NCBI RefSeq assembly: GCF_006381105.1
Contig: NZ_VDET01000029.1
Location: 1 to 58,313, forward strand
Direction of reading: 5' to 3'
Length of the DNA stretch: 58,313 bases
Source: Flavicella sediminum
Lineage (GTDB): Bacteria; Bacteroidota; Bacteroidia; Flavobacteriales; Flavobacteriaceae
The notes below the pieces were generated by a model. That model did no database searches. It was not told where the DNA came from and saw only the letters and a list, made by a program, of their open reading frames with translations. A program made the position numbers and the translations under genes. Shown here piece by piece: positions 19,104 to 27,741 of this stretch. Positions within the stretch are counted from its first letter, which is position 1; each line of letters starts with the position of its first letter.

Positions 19104-19853
19104 TTAGTGCCTATTTGTTGTTTTGAAATATTCAAAAATTGCATCCGCAACAAACTGATGTCCTTTTTGATTGATATGATTATTTTGTGCCATATAACCG
19201 ATAAGTGGTTCTGTTTCCGCTAGCTTTTTAAACAAGGCATAGCTATCTATCAAACCAACCTTGTGTTTTTTAGCCAAGTCCCTTATTTGCTCACTATGCT
19301 TTGCCAACTTGGTAGTTTGTGAAGCAATGTCCTCATTTAAATCAGGACTAGGAGTCAATAAAATAACTTTAGTCCCATAAGCTAAGGCTTCTTTAATCAT
19401 TTTTTCCCATGCTTGTTTGGCTCGTTCCAATCCAATACCTCTATCATTAAGACCATAATCAATAAATAAAACCTCAGGTTTATAAACTAAAACTTCGTCT
19501 TTAAACCTCTTTGCACCTTGCTCAGATTGTTCACCACCTATTGATGTTGTTACAACATTAACCACTGAATATGGATAAAAATCATTGACTTTTTTCAGTG
19601 TCCGAAAGGGGTAAGAATTTAAACGATCCACAACACCTCTTGTGCTATAACCCGTAGGAACAGAATGCCCATGAAAAACAAAATTAATCGTACGGTTTTT
19701 AGGCCATTTTACTTTTAATTCTTTTTTAACTGAATCTAGATAATACGTCGAAATTTCATTATTTGAGAATGACATACCCTTTGTTTGAGCGAATGCAAAA
19801 TTCAAATTCATTAAAAAAATGAATCCTAAGACTATTTGTTTTTTAATCATCAT
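19104..19853 (-). CDS. SGNH/GDSL-family hydrolase, putative carbohydrate esterase
   Basis: This 249-residue secreted protein has a signal peptide ending LNFAFAQ. SGNH block I is FVFHGHSVPTGY, giving a GHS catalytic Ser in place of GDS. The block II glycine region is TTSIGGEQSEQG and block III is DYGLNDRG. Block V reads MAQNNHINQKGH, where the usual Asp three residues before the catalytic His is Gln. This suggests a Ser-His dyad or a variant subfamily. Such enzymes often remove acetyl groups from polysaccharides; here that is inference from PUL context. Its ATG overlaps the stop of the upstream MFS gene by one base (TAATG), indicating translational coupling. Confidence 0.8.
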   Translation of the reverse strand: MMIKKQIVLGFIFLMNLNFAFAQTKGMSFSNNEISTYYLDSVKKELKVKWPKNRTINFVFHGHSVPTGYSTRGVVDRLNSYPFRTLKKVNDFYPYSVVNVVTTSIGGEQSEQGAKRFKDEVLVYKPEVLFIDYGLNDRGIGLERAKQAWEKMIKEALAYGTKVILLTPSPDLNEDIASQTTKLAKHSEQIRDLAKKHKVGLIDSYALFKKLAETEPLIGYMAQNNHINQKGHQFVADAIFEYFKTTNRH

Positions 19854-21253
19854 TATTTATCCTTTGTTAATTCCATTTCAATTTCTTCTAAACTTTTTCC
19901 TTTTGTTTCAGGCAACCTCTTTTTAATAAATAAAAACCCTGCGACACAAATAAAACTATACACCCAAAAAGTTCCTGAAGCTCCAAAAGCATCATTTAAA
20001 ATCGGAAATGTAAATGTTAAGATAAAGGAAGCTATCCATAATGAAAATGTAGCAATAGACATAGCTACACCTCTGATTTTATTAGGAAAAATCTCAGACA
20101 AAACCACCCAAGTAATTGGCGCCAAAGACATTGAATAAATTGCAATTGCTGTTATAACTAAGACTAACACAGGCCATCCTGTAAACTCCATATAATAGGC
20201 ACCTCCTAAAATAGCATAAACAATACCTAAACCTATTGAACCCAAAAGCATTAATTTTCTACGACCCCAACTATCTACAGTACGCATAGCCACTAATGTG
20301 AATATTAGGTTAACGCTCCCTGTAATTACGATATTGAAAAGCATATCACCTACACTATAACCCGCTGCAGTAAATATTTCTTCAGCATAATTAAAGATGA
20401 TGTTAATTCCACACCACTGTTGAAATATTGCTAAAACAATTCCTATAATTAAAATTGGTTTAACTTTTGGATTTTTAAAATCTGAAAATTTAATTTTTGC
20501 TGTCCCACTCTCTTGAAGTGTTACACCTATACTTCTTGCCTCTTGTTCCGCATAAAGGTTCCCACCTATTTTTGCTAAAACATTTTTGGCAGCAGTAGTA
20601 TTATTCATTTTTATTAAAAATCGTGGACTTTTAGGCACTAAAAACATCATACCAAAAAATAAAATTGCCGGAATAAGTTCAGCCCAAAACATCCATCTCC
20701 AACCTGTTTGTCCATTCCAGGATCCTAAAATCATTTGATCTGTACTATTCTCTGGAATAGAATCAGCTATAAAAAAATTAGCTACTTGCGCCACCAAAAT
20801 ACCAATAACTAATGTTAATTGATTAATAGCCACAAACTGTCCTCTATATTTTGCTGGCGCAATTTCTGCAATATACATTGGCGAGAGTGTAGAAGCTAGC
20901 CCTATTCCTAAACCACCAATTAATCGGTAAATTATAAAAGGGGTAAATTCATTAACATACCCAGTACCGAAAGCAGATAGCGTAAACAAAGCAGCAGAAA
21001 ATATTAATGGTAATTTTCTCCCGAAACGATCGGCAACAAAACCTGAAATAACGGCACCAAAAATACAACCTATTAATGCACTACTCATAGCCCAACCTTG
21101 TAGTGTTGGCATAGTGCCAATATCGAAAAAGAGTTCATAAAAAGGTTTAGCACCACCAATAACAACCCAGTCGTAACCAAACAGAAACCCTCCCATTGCC
21201 GATACTAAGGCTAAAAAAAGTAAATATGTAAAATTGAATTTTGTTTTTCCCAT
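19853..21253 (-). CDS. MFS sugar porter (sugar:H+ symporter type)
   Basis: This 466-residue, 12-helix inner-membrane transporter of the MFS sugar-porter family carries the classic signatures. These are GGFLFGYD in helix 1, GFVADRFGRK between helices 2 and 3, PKSPRFL after helix 6, QQWCGINIIFNYAEEIF in helix 7, DSWGRRK between helices 8 and 9, and LPETKGKSLEEIE after helix 12. It would import a monosaccharide or small sugar released by the PUL enzymes from periplasm to cytoplasm. It lies 39 bp downstream of the sulfatase gene and overlaps the SGNH gene by one base. The exact sugar is unknown. Confidence 0.93.
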   Translation of the reverse strand: MGKTKFNFTYLLFLALVSAMGGFLFGYDWVVIGGAKPFYELFFDIGTMPTLQGWAMSSALIGCIFGAVISGFVADRFGRKLPLIFSAALFTLSAFGTGYVNEFTPFIIYRLIGGLGIGLASTLSPMYIAEIAPAKYRGQFVAINQLTLVIGILVAQVANFFIADSIPENSTDQMILGSWNGQTGWRWMFWAELIPAILFFGMMFLVPKSPRFLIKMNNTTAAKNVLAKIGGNLYAEQEARSIGVTLQESGTAKIKFSDFKNPKVKPILIIGIVLAIFQQWCGINIIFNYAEEIFTAAGYSVGDMLFNIVITGSVNLIFTLVAMRTVDSWGRRKLMLLGSIGLGIVYAILGGAYYMEFTGWPVLVLVITAIAIYSMSLAPITWVVLSEIFPNKIRGVAMSIATFSLWIASFILTFTFPILNDAFGASGTFWVYSFICVAGFLFIKKRLPETKGKSLEEIEMELTKDK

Positions 21254-21292
21254 AATGTTTCTTTGGTTTATTTTTAATTATTTATTAGACTA

Positions 21293-22900
21293 TTAGTCTT
21301 TAGTTAAACTACTATTATACCAGTCTTCGTTTGGTTGAAAGTCTTTCTTTAAAAAGTTCTTTCGTTGTTTTTCTAAACTTGACAGCATTTTTGTTTTTCT
21401 AGTTTCGTACTTAGCATTTGCTTTGGCTTCATCATAATTAGCATACGCTGTTGGTAAACGAGCATCAACACTTACTAAATAAGCATCTAGTTCAACTCTT
21501 AAATTACTTGCTACTTCAAGATTTTCATTTGAAACATCCTGTTTTTCACTAGGATCTGTAGTTAAATTATATAATTCATCATGACCATCTTCCCAATAAT
21601 GAATAAGCTTATATGCTTCTTTTCTTATAATACTTACAGGTTCACCTCCTTGATTCCCATAGTGAGGATAATGCCAAAACAAAGCTCTTGTGCTAAGAGA
21701 TTCACCTTTTAAAAGAGGCACTAAACTAACTCCATCAATAATTTGATTGGCATCTTTTTCAGCACCAACCAATTCTAAAAGCGTTGGATATAGATCAATC
21801 CCTGAGACAGGATAATCAACAGAATTAGGTGTGTTTTTTAACATTGGAGCTTTAATAAGATATGGCTCTCTAATACCACCTTCCCATTGGTATCCTTTCC
21901 CTCCTCTTAACGGGAAGTTTGTTGTTGAAAAAGCATCACCACTTGCAACGCCTCCATTGTCTGATGTAAACACAACTATCGTATTATCATCTAAGCCAAG
22001 TTCTTTTAATCTATTTAATACAACACCTACAGCATCATCCATAGATTCTACAAGTCCGGCATAAATAGGATTGTCTTGAACCGTACGTATTGGCAGAATT
22101 CTTTCCATTTCAAAACCTGATTCAGGAATACCTTGTGCTTCAGCTTTATTTCTATATTTATTCCATTTAGCTTGAGTTGTCTGAATAGGACCATGTACTG
22201 CATAAAAAGACAGGAATGCGAAAAATGGTTGGTCTTTATTTTCCGATATAAAGTCTGCTGTTTCTAACGCTAATCTTTTAGTAAGATTTTCGCCATCATA
22301 TTTATAATCTAATTTTGGATTTCTCCATGGTGCGTAATATCCTCCTTTAGGCCCTCCAACTTCCCAACCACCGTGATTGATATCAAAACCGTTTCTTTCT
22401 GGTGTATACGGTTCATCTCCTAAATGCCATTTACCTGCAAAGAAAGTTTTATATCCATTTTGTTTAAAAGCTTCTGCAATTGTAATATTATCATCTGATA
22501 TGGCATGTGCATATTCTGGCGGCATTACTTTAGTATTATAATAATCTCCCCATTGCTTTCCTGTTGCTGCTCCAATCCAATCAGTAACTCCATGACGTGC
22601 AGTATATTGCCCTGTTAGCAAACTTGCTCTGGAAGGGCTACACACTTGACAAGCAGCATAACCTTGTGTAAACTGTACTCCATCTTTAGCTATTCCGTCA
22701 ATATTAGGTGTTTCGTAATATTTACTGCCTGAATAACTCAAGTCATGAGCACCTAAATCATCTGCTAGAATAACTAGAACATTTGGTTTTTTAAATCCTT
22801 TTTGTTTAAAATTATCTTTGTTTTTACAACTATTTAATAAAATAGTTGCAAAACAAAGACAACTAACTAACTTAAACAATCTACTTAATTTTGTATTCAT
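21293..22900 (-). CDS. Type I (formylglycine) sulfatase lipoprotein
   Basis: This 535-residue sulfatase has its lipobox Cys at residue 25 (LLNSC). Metal ligands are in VILADDLGAHD (Asp47-Asp48), and the formylglycine motif CSPSR (Cys87-Arg91) is followed by ASLLTGQYTARHG. FAGKWHLG and FTSDNGGV are present. The C-terminal part (residues about 430-535) is typical of membrane-anchored polysaccharide sulfatases. It shares little beyond the core with the sulfatase at 11335-12849, so the two probably remove sulfate from different positions. It sits 11 bp after the frameshifted GH30 gene and before the MFS gene. Confidence 0.92.
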   Translation of the reverse strand: MNTKLSRLFKLVSCLCFATILLNSCKNKDNFKQKGFKKPNVLVILADDLGAHDLSYSGSKYYETPNIDGIAKDGVQFTQGYAACQVCSPSRASLLTGQYTARHGVTDWIGAATGKQWGDYYNTKVMPPEYAHAISDDNITIAEAFKQNGYKTFFAGKWHLGDEPYTPERNGFDINHGGWEVGGPKGGYYAPWRNPKLDYKYDGENLTKRLALETADFISENKDQPFFAFLSFYAVHGPIQTTQAKWNKYRNKAEAQGIPESGFEMERILPIRTVQDNPIYAGLVESMDDAVGVVLNRLKELGLDDNTIVVFTSDNGGVASGDAFSTTNFPLRGGKGYQWEGGIREPYLIKAPMLKNTPNSVDYPVSGIDLYPTLLELVGAEKDANQIIDGVSLVPLLKGESLSTRALFWHYPHYGNQGGEPVSIIRKEAYKLIHYWEDGHDELYNLTTDPSEKQDVSNENLEVASNLRVELDAYLVSVDARLPTAYANYDEAKANAKYETRKTKMLSSLEKQRKNFLKKDFQPNEDWYNSSLTKD

Positions 22901-22911
22901 TTTTTATTTTT

Positions 22912-24443
22912 TTAATGTCCAATTAAAGTACTAACCGACCTTGATTCTAACCTAACCCTTTTGTTACGGACCTTACTCGCTTTTAAATTACCATTCTTAG
23001 AAGTCACGTATATATTCTCAACGGTAAAATCCGTAAAGCATAAATCTTTAGACTCTTCACTATAATTTATTCCTACAATAACGATTTCTGATGTTTCATC
23101 GTTTAAATAGGCAGAAAGCATAACATTCTTGTATTGTTCAAGAATACTCCCCCCTCATTCAACGATATCTCTATACGCCTCATTCCAGGCTTTACAAACC
23201 TTGAATAATTACCTAAAGCCCATAGAAGCTTCGATTCGCGAGCTACACCATCATACTTTAAGGACTCTTGATTATATAGGTCACTTTCATTTCCCGTATC
23301 AATATAAATAAGCCCATCTTTATAATCAGCTCTAGTAATTGCTGTCCACCACTGCCATGAACTCGCATTTGCTAGAGTTAAATCCGCATGAATTACTCTT
23401 GCTACATATAAGGCAGTGTTTATTCCTAAATCTCTTTTATAACCACCACCTATATCATCGGACCTATCTAGGATGCAAAATTCACTTTGCCAATATTCTA
23501 GATCATGTTTCTTTAATTTTTTATTCAGTTTTTTTCTAATCGATATCAAACTATCTAGTGGCCATGTTGTAAAATAACTATGTCCCGAAATAGTTGATTT
23601 CAAATTTTTAAAAGAATCTTTTTTATCAAAAAAATAATCAATCTGATTACCTCGTTCTGGCTTTCCAAAATCTGAATACAACCACCTCAGGTCAGCTGCT
23701 TCAGCAACAACAACTTTTGTCGATAAATTATTTTCTTGAATTTTCCTATCAAGAATATCTATAATTTTCAAAATATTATCATTCGTTGCAGGAGTTCCTT
23801 CTTGTGAAGCCCTTTCCCAATCCCATTGCGGCTCATTTATAGGGCTTACATAATCAAATAAAATACCTTCATCTTTAAAATGGTTTAAAAACTCAATCAT
23901 AAATTGCGAATAATCCTCAAAATACTCACGTTTTAAATTTATCTCACCATCTTTATTATCGCCATTAAATCCTTTTCCATTCTTAGTCCATTGTACTGGA
24001 GCTGAAATTGAAAATGCTAAAAAACGATTAACTCCATATTTACTTGCTTTATTAAGAAACCATTGCTGCCCGACTTGCTTGGTCCAATTATAAATTCCCT
24101 CCTTATTTACAAAAGCCTCAACACGCCTCCATTCATTTTTAATACCTGACTCCTCTTTTTGTTCTGCAGTACCAGCACCGATATAAAAGCGCCATAAAGA
24201 CAGACCAATCCCTTTTGGATTTCCATTAGTATCTAGAGCTTTACTAAATAATAACTCTGCTATTTTCTCTTTTTTTTTCTCAGGCCAATTTTTCCCTACA
24301 AATTCACAACGCCAAGCATCTGAAGCTCCAAAACCCTCAATCGTTTGGTACAACTTAGACTTATCTAATTTCACTTTAAATTCTTGCGCATTTGAATTTA
24401 AAATTATTAGAAATAAAAACCCTAGTATTGACTTAACATACAT
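22912..24443 (-). pseudogene. GH30 family glycoside hydrolase, frameshifted near its C-terminus
   Basis: The first reading frame gives a secreted protein (signal MYVKSILGFLFLIILNSNAQ, start at 24443 preferred over 24476). It has GH30 landmarks TIEGFGASDAWRCEFVG, YVSPINEPQWDWE (acid/base Glu) and YWQSEFCIL (nucleophile Glu), then LLWALGNYSRFVKPGMRRIEI. After NEGG it leaves the family pattern and stops. The other frame resumes exactly where expected (SILEQYKNVMLSAYLNDETSE) and supplies the missing beta-sandwich down to the stop at 22912. The switch is at a run of six C (plus strand, 23149-23154); one more or two fewer bases would restore a product of about 511 residues. Both catalytic Glu are upstream of the break. 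It may be a sequencing error, a phase-variable tract or recent loss. Confidence 0.85.
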
Positions 24444-24507
24444 AATATTGGAATTTAACAGCTTCAGTTTTAACATCTTCTTAAAACTACATCTTTAAGA
24501 TTAACAA

Positions 24508-24563
24508 CAAAATTAAGTACTATTCATCTATAAAAAATAGACTTAAAAACCATAAACATGGAC
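24508..24563 (-). promoter_or_regulatory. Internal PUL promoter with AraC-type direct repeat
   Basis: TAGAC (24538-24542) and TGGAC (24559-24563) are 21 bp apart in direct orientation. The minus-strand -7 box TAATTTTG (24508-24515) matches TAnnTTTG perfectly and lies 23 bp from the proximal half-site. It lies between the clan GH-A gene and the frameshifted GH30 gene and would drive the distal half of the PUL. The 10-mer ATGGACAATA here recurs in the susE promoter and at the regulator's start codon. Confidence 0.7.
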
Positions 24564-24575
24564 AATAATACTATT

Positions 24576-26000
24576 TTACATTTCTATTCCCTTTAACACA
24601 ATTTTATATATCTGATAATCTCCTTCCCTATTTACCTCTAAAACAACCTGATCATCTTTCAACAATCTTGCAGATGAAAATTCTGACTTATAGGGAGCTG
24701 CTTTGTTTGTTTCTGTATAATCAGCTGGTACAAATCGCTCTACACTTTCAATAGAATTAATTACAAATCCCTTAACTTTAATCCCCACTTTAGCAGACGA
24801 CTCTTTTCCTCCCGTTACAAATATCACCATCCTTTTAGAATCATTTAAGGCTGCTGCTACATGGAATTTATTTGATGTCGTTTTAAGCGCATATCCTTTA
24901 TAAGAATCCGAAAGCTCTCCTAATATTTGACCAACCGGATAAACTACTGTATAGTTCCAATTTGTAAGTCCCAAACCAGGTACCGAAGTATTAATTGGTG
25001 GCCAAAATGCTGCTGCATCAGCACTTGAACGAGCATAAATTTGAATTATATCAGGAATAATATTAGCCGCTTCCATATACAATGCCCTATCATTATAGTC
25101 TCTTGACGGCATCCATTCCGATAAATAAATAAACTTTTTATCTGGGTTAAAATTATTTGCACATGCTTTTATTCTAGTCTCTAATTCTGCAATATTATGC
25201 GTGCTTGTATTGTAACCAGTGTATGTATGCAAAGCAACACCATCTATAATTGAATATGCTTTTGTAAACTTATTCTTCATTGTAGTAAACTCTTCGGGAT
25301 GCGTATAATCACCATTAATTAAAAGTTTAAATTTATGATTAGGAAACTTTTGATCGATAAATTCAGCTAAGTTCATTGCTACATTAACATACTTATCTAG
25401 TTTTTGAGAACGTGATCCACCCCCAGCAAATTGTAACCACCACTCGTTTCCTATTTCTACAATCCCATTTTGAATATTTGATTCTATAATTGCTTTTTCT
25501 GCTGTAACTTTTAGTTTAGCAATGGCACTATTCCACTGAGAAGACCCAAGGGATGTATTCATTGCAGCAACAGTAGGCAAAACAATACTATAATTATTAA
25601 TATTATTTTTTAGAGTAGAAACAGAAGCTCCTGGAGCCGCTGGAGTCTTATCCCATCCAGGTGTTGTATTACTTGTCCATGCATAAAACTCAGATTCCCA
25701 ACCTCCAGGATAACGAACCACCGTACTATTTATACCACTTAAAGTATTCGCGAAATTATTAAAAGTACCATCTGGGATTTGTCGCCAATCATTATTCACG
25801 CCAAATATTTCAGGGTGAATTTCAACTTTATCAGTTGCGTCTACATTTAATACAAGTCCTTTGAAGTCTTCTTCTGGAACAACAGTATCCCCTCCACCAT
25901 AAATTGGATCATTTGGATCAGTGAAACTATCCTTATTACAACTTATGGTAAAACCACAAACTAATAAAAGAACAAATAATTTTGTAATTGTTGTGTTCAT
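24576..26000 (-). CDS. Clan GH-A glycoside hydrolase lipoprotein, family uncertain
   Basis: This 474-residue lipoprotein has its lipobox Cys at residue 21 (FTISC). The start of the barrel reads IHPEIFGVNNDW and VVRYPGGWESEFYAW. GIVEIGNEWWLQ supplies a likely acid/base Glu186, and FIYLSEWMPS a likely nucleophile Glu295; HTYTGYN lies between. The layout (IFGVN, RYPGG, GNEWW, SEW) fits clan GH-A families such as GH39, GH51, GH79 or GH86 more than GH30, but I cannot assign one. A C-terminal beta-sandwich of about 100 residues follows. It is probably a surface or periplasmic exo- or endo-hydrolase of the PUL substrate. The gap to the upstream GH30 gene (26001-26102) holds only a degenerate form of the PUL direct repeat. 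Confidence 0.8.
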   Translation of the reverse strand: MNTTITKLFVLLLVCGFTISCNKDSFTDPNDPIYGGGDTVVPEEDFKGLVLNVDATDKVEIHPEIFGVNNDWRQIPDGTFNNFANTLSGINSTVVRYPGGWESEFYAWTSNTTPGWDKTPAAPGASVSTLKNNINNYSIVLPTVAAMNTSLGSSQWNSAIAKLKVTAEKAIIESNIQNGIVEIGNEWWLQFAGGGSRSQKLDKYVNVAMNLAEFIDQKFPNHKFKLLINGDYTHPEEFTTMKNKFTKAYSIIDGVALHTYTGYNTSTHNIAELETRIKACANNFNPDKKFIYLSEWMPSRDYNDRALYMEAANIIPDIIQIYARSSADAAAFWPPINTSVPGLGLTNWNYTVVYPVGQILGELSDSYKGYALKTTSNKFHVAAALNDSKRMVIFVTGGKESSAKVGIKVKGFVINSIESVERFVPADYTETNKAAPYKSEFSSARLLKDDQVVLEVNREGDYQIYKIVLKGIEM

Positions 26001-26102
26001 TTTTTTTTAAAATTTAAATTATGTATTTCTGCTATGAATTATTTAAAACTAGCTTTTAATATTTAGACTATAAAAACATATCTAATGTCTACATATACCG
26101 AC

Positions 26103-27728
26103 TTACTTTAACATCGCTTTCAAAGTAACTATCGATTTCGCTTTAATTGTAACAGCATCAAAATTCATAGTAGATTTTTTTAAATCACTTGAATTTGAAG
26201 TTGTGTAAATATCAAAAGTCCCCTCGACCACTTCAAAATCTTCCCCGTAATTCTCAAAGGATATCTTTCTATTATTATCCGTATTATTGACACATACCAA
26301 AACAACCTCATTATTTGAGGTATTCTTATATCCAGATATCATGAAATTTTCAACAGCCTCTTCCTCATTATATTCAGGATCTACAACCTCAAATCGAACC
26401 ATACCAGGTCTCACAAATCGGCTAAAATTCCCTAGTGCCCATAGCAATTTATTTTCCTTATAGGTTCCCCCTGTATGTGCAGAATTATTTGAACTAGGAG
26501 TATACAAAACAAGATTAAATCTAAAAGGATGATCTCCATACTGCGATTGATTTAAAGCTGTCCAAAAACTCCAGCCAGCAGCATTTCCAAACACCAAGTC
26601 AGTATGAATAATACGACTCAGCCACAAGGCATAATCCATCTCTTCAAAAGTAGCTATATCTTTACCTTGCTGATAAGCCGTTCCTAAAATACTATATTCT
26701 GTTTGCCAATAATCTAAGTCATGACTTGCTAGCAATGCTTTTAAGGACTTTCGTTGTCGAATAGACTCGTAATTTGTCCCATTACTAAAATAGCTATGTC
26801 CTGCTATGTGTTTTGAAAGATTATCTAAATCTCCAATATAATTATCACTTTCTGTATTAAAAAAATCATTAACCTGATTTGTTGTAGCACTTACCCCTTC
26901 ATACAGATACTTTAGTTGTCCTGCTTCTGGAATCATTATTTTAGCTTTTACACCTTTCTGAGTAAACACATTATCTATAATTCGAGTAACAACAGCAACT
27001 TCTGAATTCAATGCTTTGGTTCCAGATTGTTGTGCAGCACCAACTACAGCATTCCATTCGTATTGCGTTTCATTAAAAGGACAAACTGTAACAAAATTAT
27101 ACCCTTGATTTTCATACCTTTTCACAACATTGGCTAAAAAACTTGCATAATCATGATATTTATCTGGATTACAATTAAAGCTAGAAACCTCGGTCGTACT
27201 AAAGACAAAACCATTTTTGGTCATAAAATAAGGAGGAGTTCCAGCCCAAGCCGTAAACCTTGAAACCCCATACTCTTTTGCTTTTGATAAAAACCATTGC
27301 TCTCCCTGTTGCTTGTTCCAATTGTAGTTTCCATTTGAGTCCAAATAACATTCTGTCTCTCTAAACCAATTGGAGACAGAAAAGCCACTATTTCTCTGAT
27401 CTGCCGCACCATCTCCTATGATTGTTCTCCATAAAGAAAGCCCAATACCTTCAGGATTTCCTAGCACATCCGTTTCCGTACTAAAAAACAACTTAGCAAT
27501 TTCATTTTTCGAAGTTCCTGACCATTTTCCAACCCATTGATCCTGAAAACCTCCCGATGCTCCAAAATGATCTATCACTTGAAATGTATTGTCTATATTC
27601 AAAGTAATCTCCCCGATCGTCGACTCGTATTTAGAATCATCAGGGTGTGAAAAATCATCTTTTTCACACCCAAATGTTATACTTAAAATTATTATTAGAA
27701 GAAATTTTATTAAAACTTCATATCTCAT
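26103..27728 (-). CDS. GH30 family glycoside hydrolase lipoprotein
   Basis: I prefer the start at 27728, giving 541 residues, because it gives a lipoprotein signal directly (MRYEVLIKFLLIIILSITFGC); the upstream ATG at 27764 would overlap susD. The barrel shows IDHFGASGGFQDQWVG, LSLWRTIIGDG, TVCPFNETQYEW (acid/base Glu220) and DYWQTEYSIL (nucleophile Glu344). These are followed by LLWALGNFSRFVRPGMVRFEV, the join to the family's beta-sandwich. GH30 includes endo-beta-1,6-galactanases, xylanases and glucosylceramidases. It is a paralogue of the frameshifted GH30 at 22912-24443 but is intact, and probably works at the cell surface. The gene starts 13 bases after the susD stop. Confidence 0.9.
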   Translation of the reverse strand: MRYEVLIKFLLIIILSITFGCEKDDFSHPDDSKYESTIGEITLNIDNTFQVIDHFGASGGFQDQWVGKWSGTSKNEIAKLFFSTETDVLGNPEGIGLSLWRTIIGDGAADQRNSGFSVSNWFRETECYLDSNGNYNWNKQQGEQWFLSKAKEYGVSRFTAWAGTPPYFMTKNGFVFSTTEVSSFNCNPDKYHDYASFLANVVKRYENQGYNFVTVCPFNETQYEWNAVVGAAQQSGTKALNSEVAVVTRIIDNVFTQKGVKAKIMIPEAGQLKYLYEGVSATTNQVNDFFNTESDNYIGDLDNLSKHIAGHSYFSNGTNYESIRQRKSLKALLASHDLDYWQTEYSILGTAYQQGKDIATFEEMDYALWLSRIIHTDLVFGNAAGWSFWTALNQSQYGDHPFRFNLVLYTPSSNNSAHTGGTYKENKLLWALGNFSRFVRPGMVRFEVVDPEYNEEEAVENFMISGYKNTSNNEVVLVCVNNTDNNRKISFENYGEDFEVVEGTFDIYTTSNSSDLKKSTMNFDAVTIKAKSIVTLKAMLK

Positions 27729-27741
27729 TTTTTTAGCTTTA

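Noticed and set aside
24441-24476. The upstream start of the frameshifted GH30 at 24476
   Set aside because: It adds 11 residues before an otherwise normal signal peptide; the ATG at 24443 gives a typical signal sequence.
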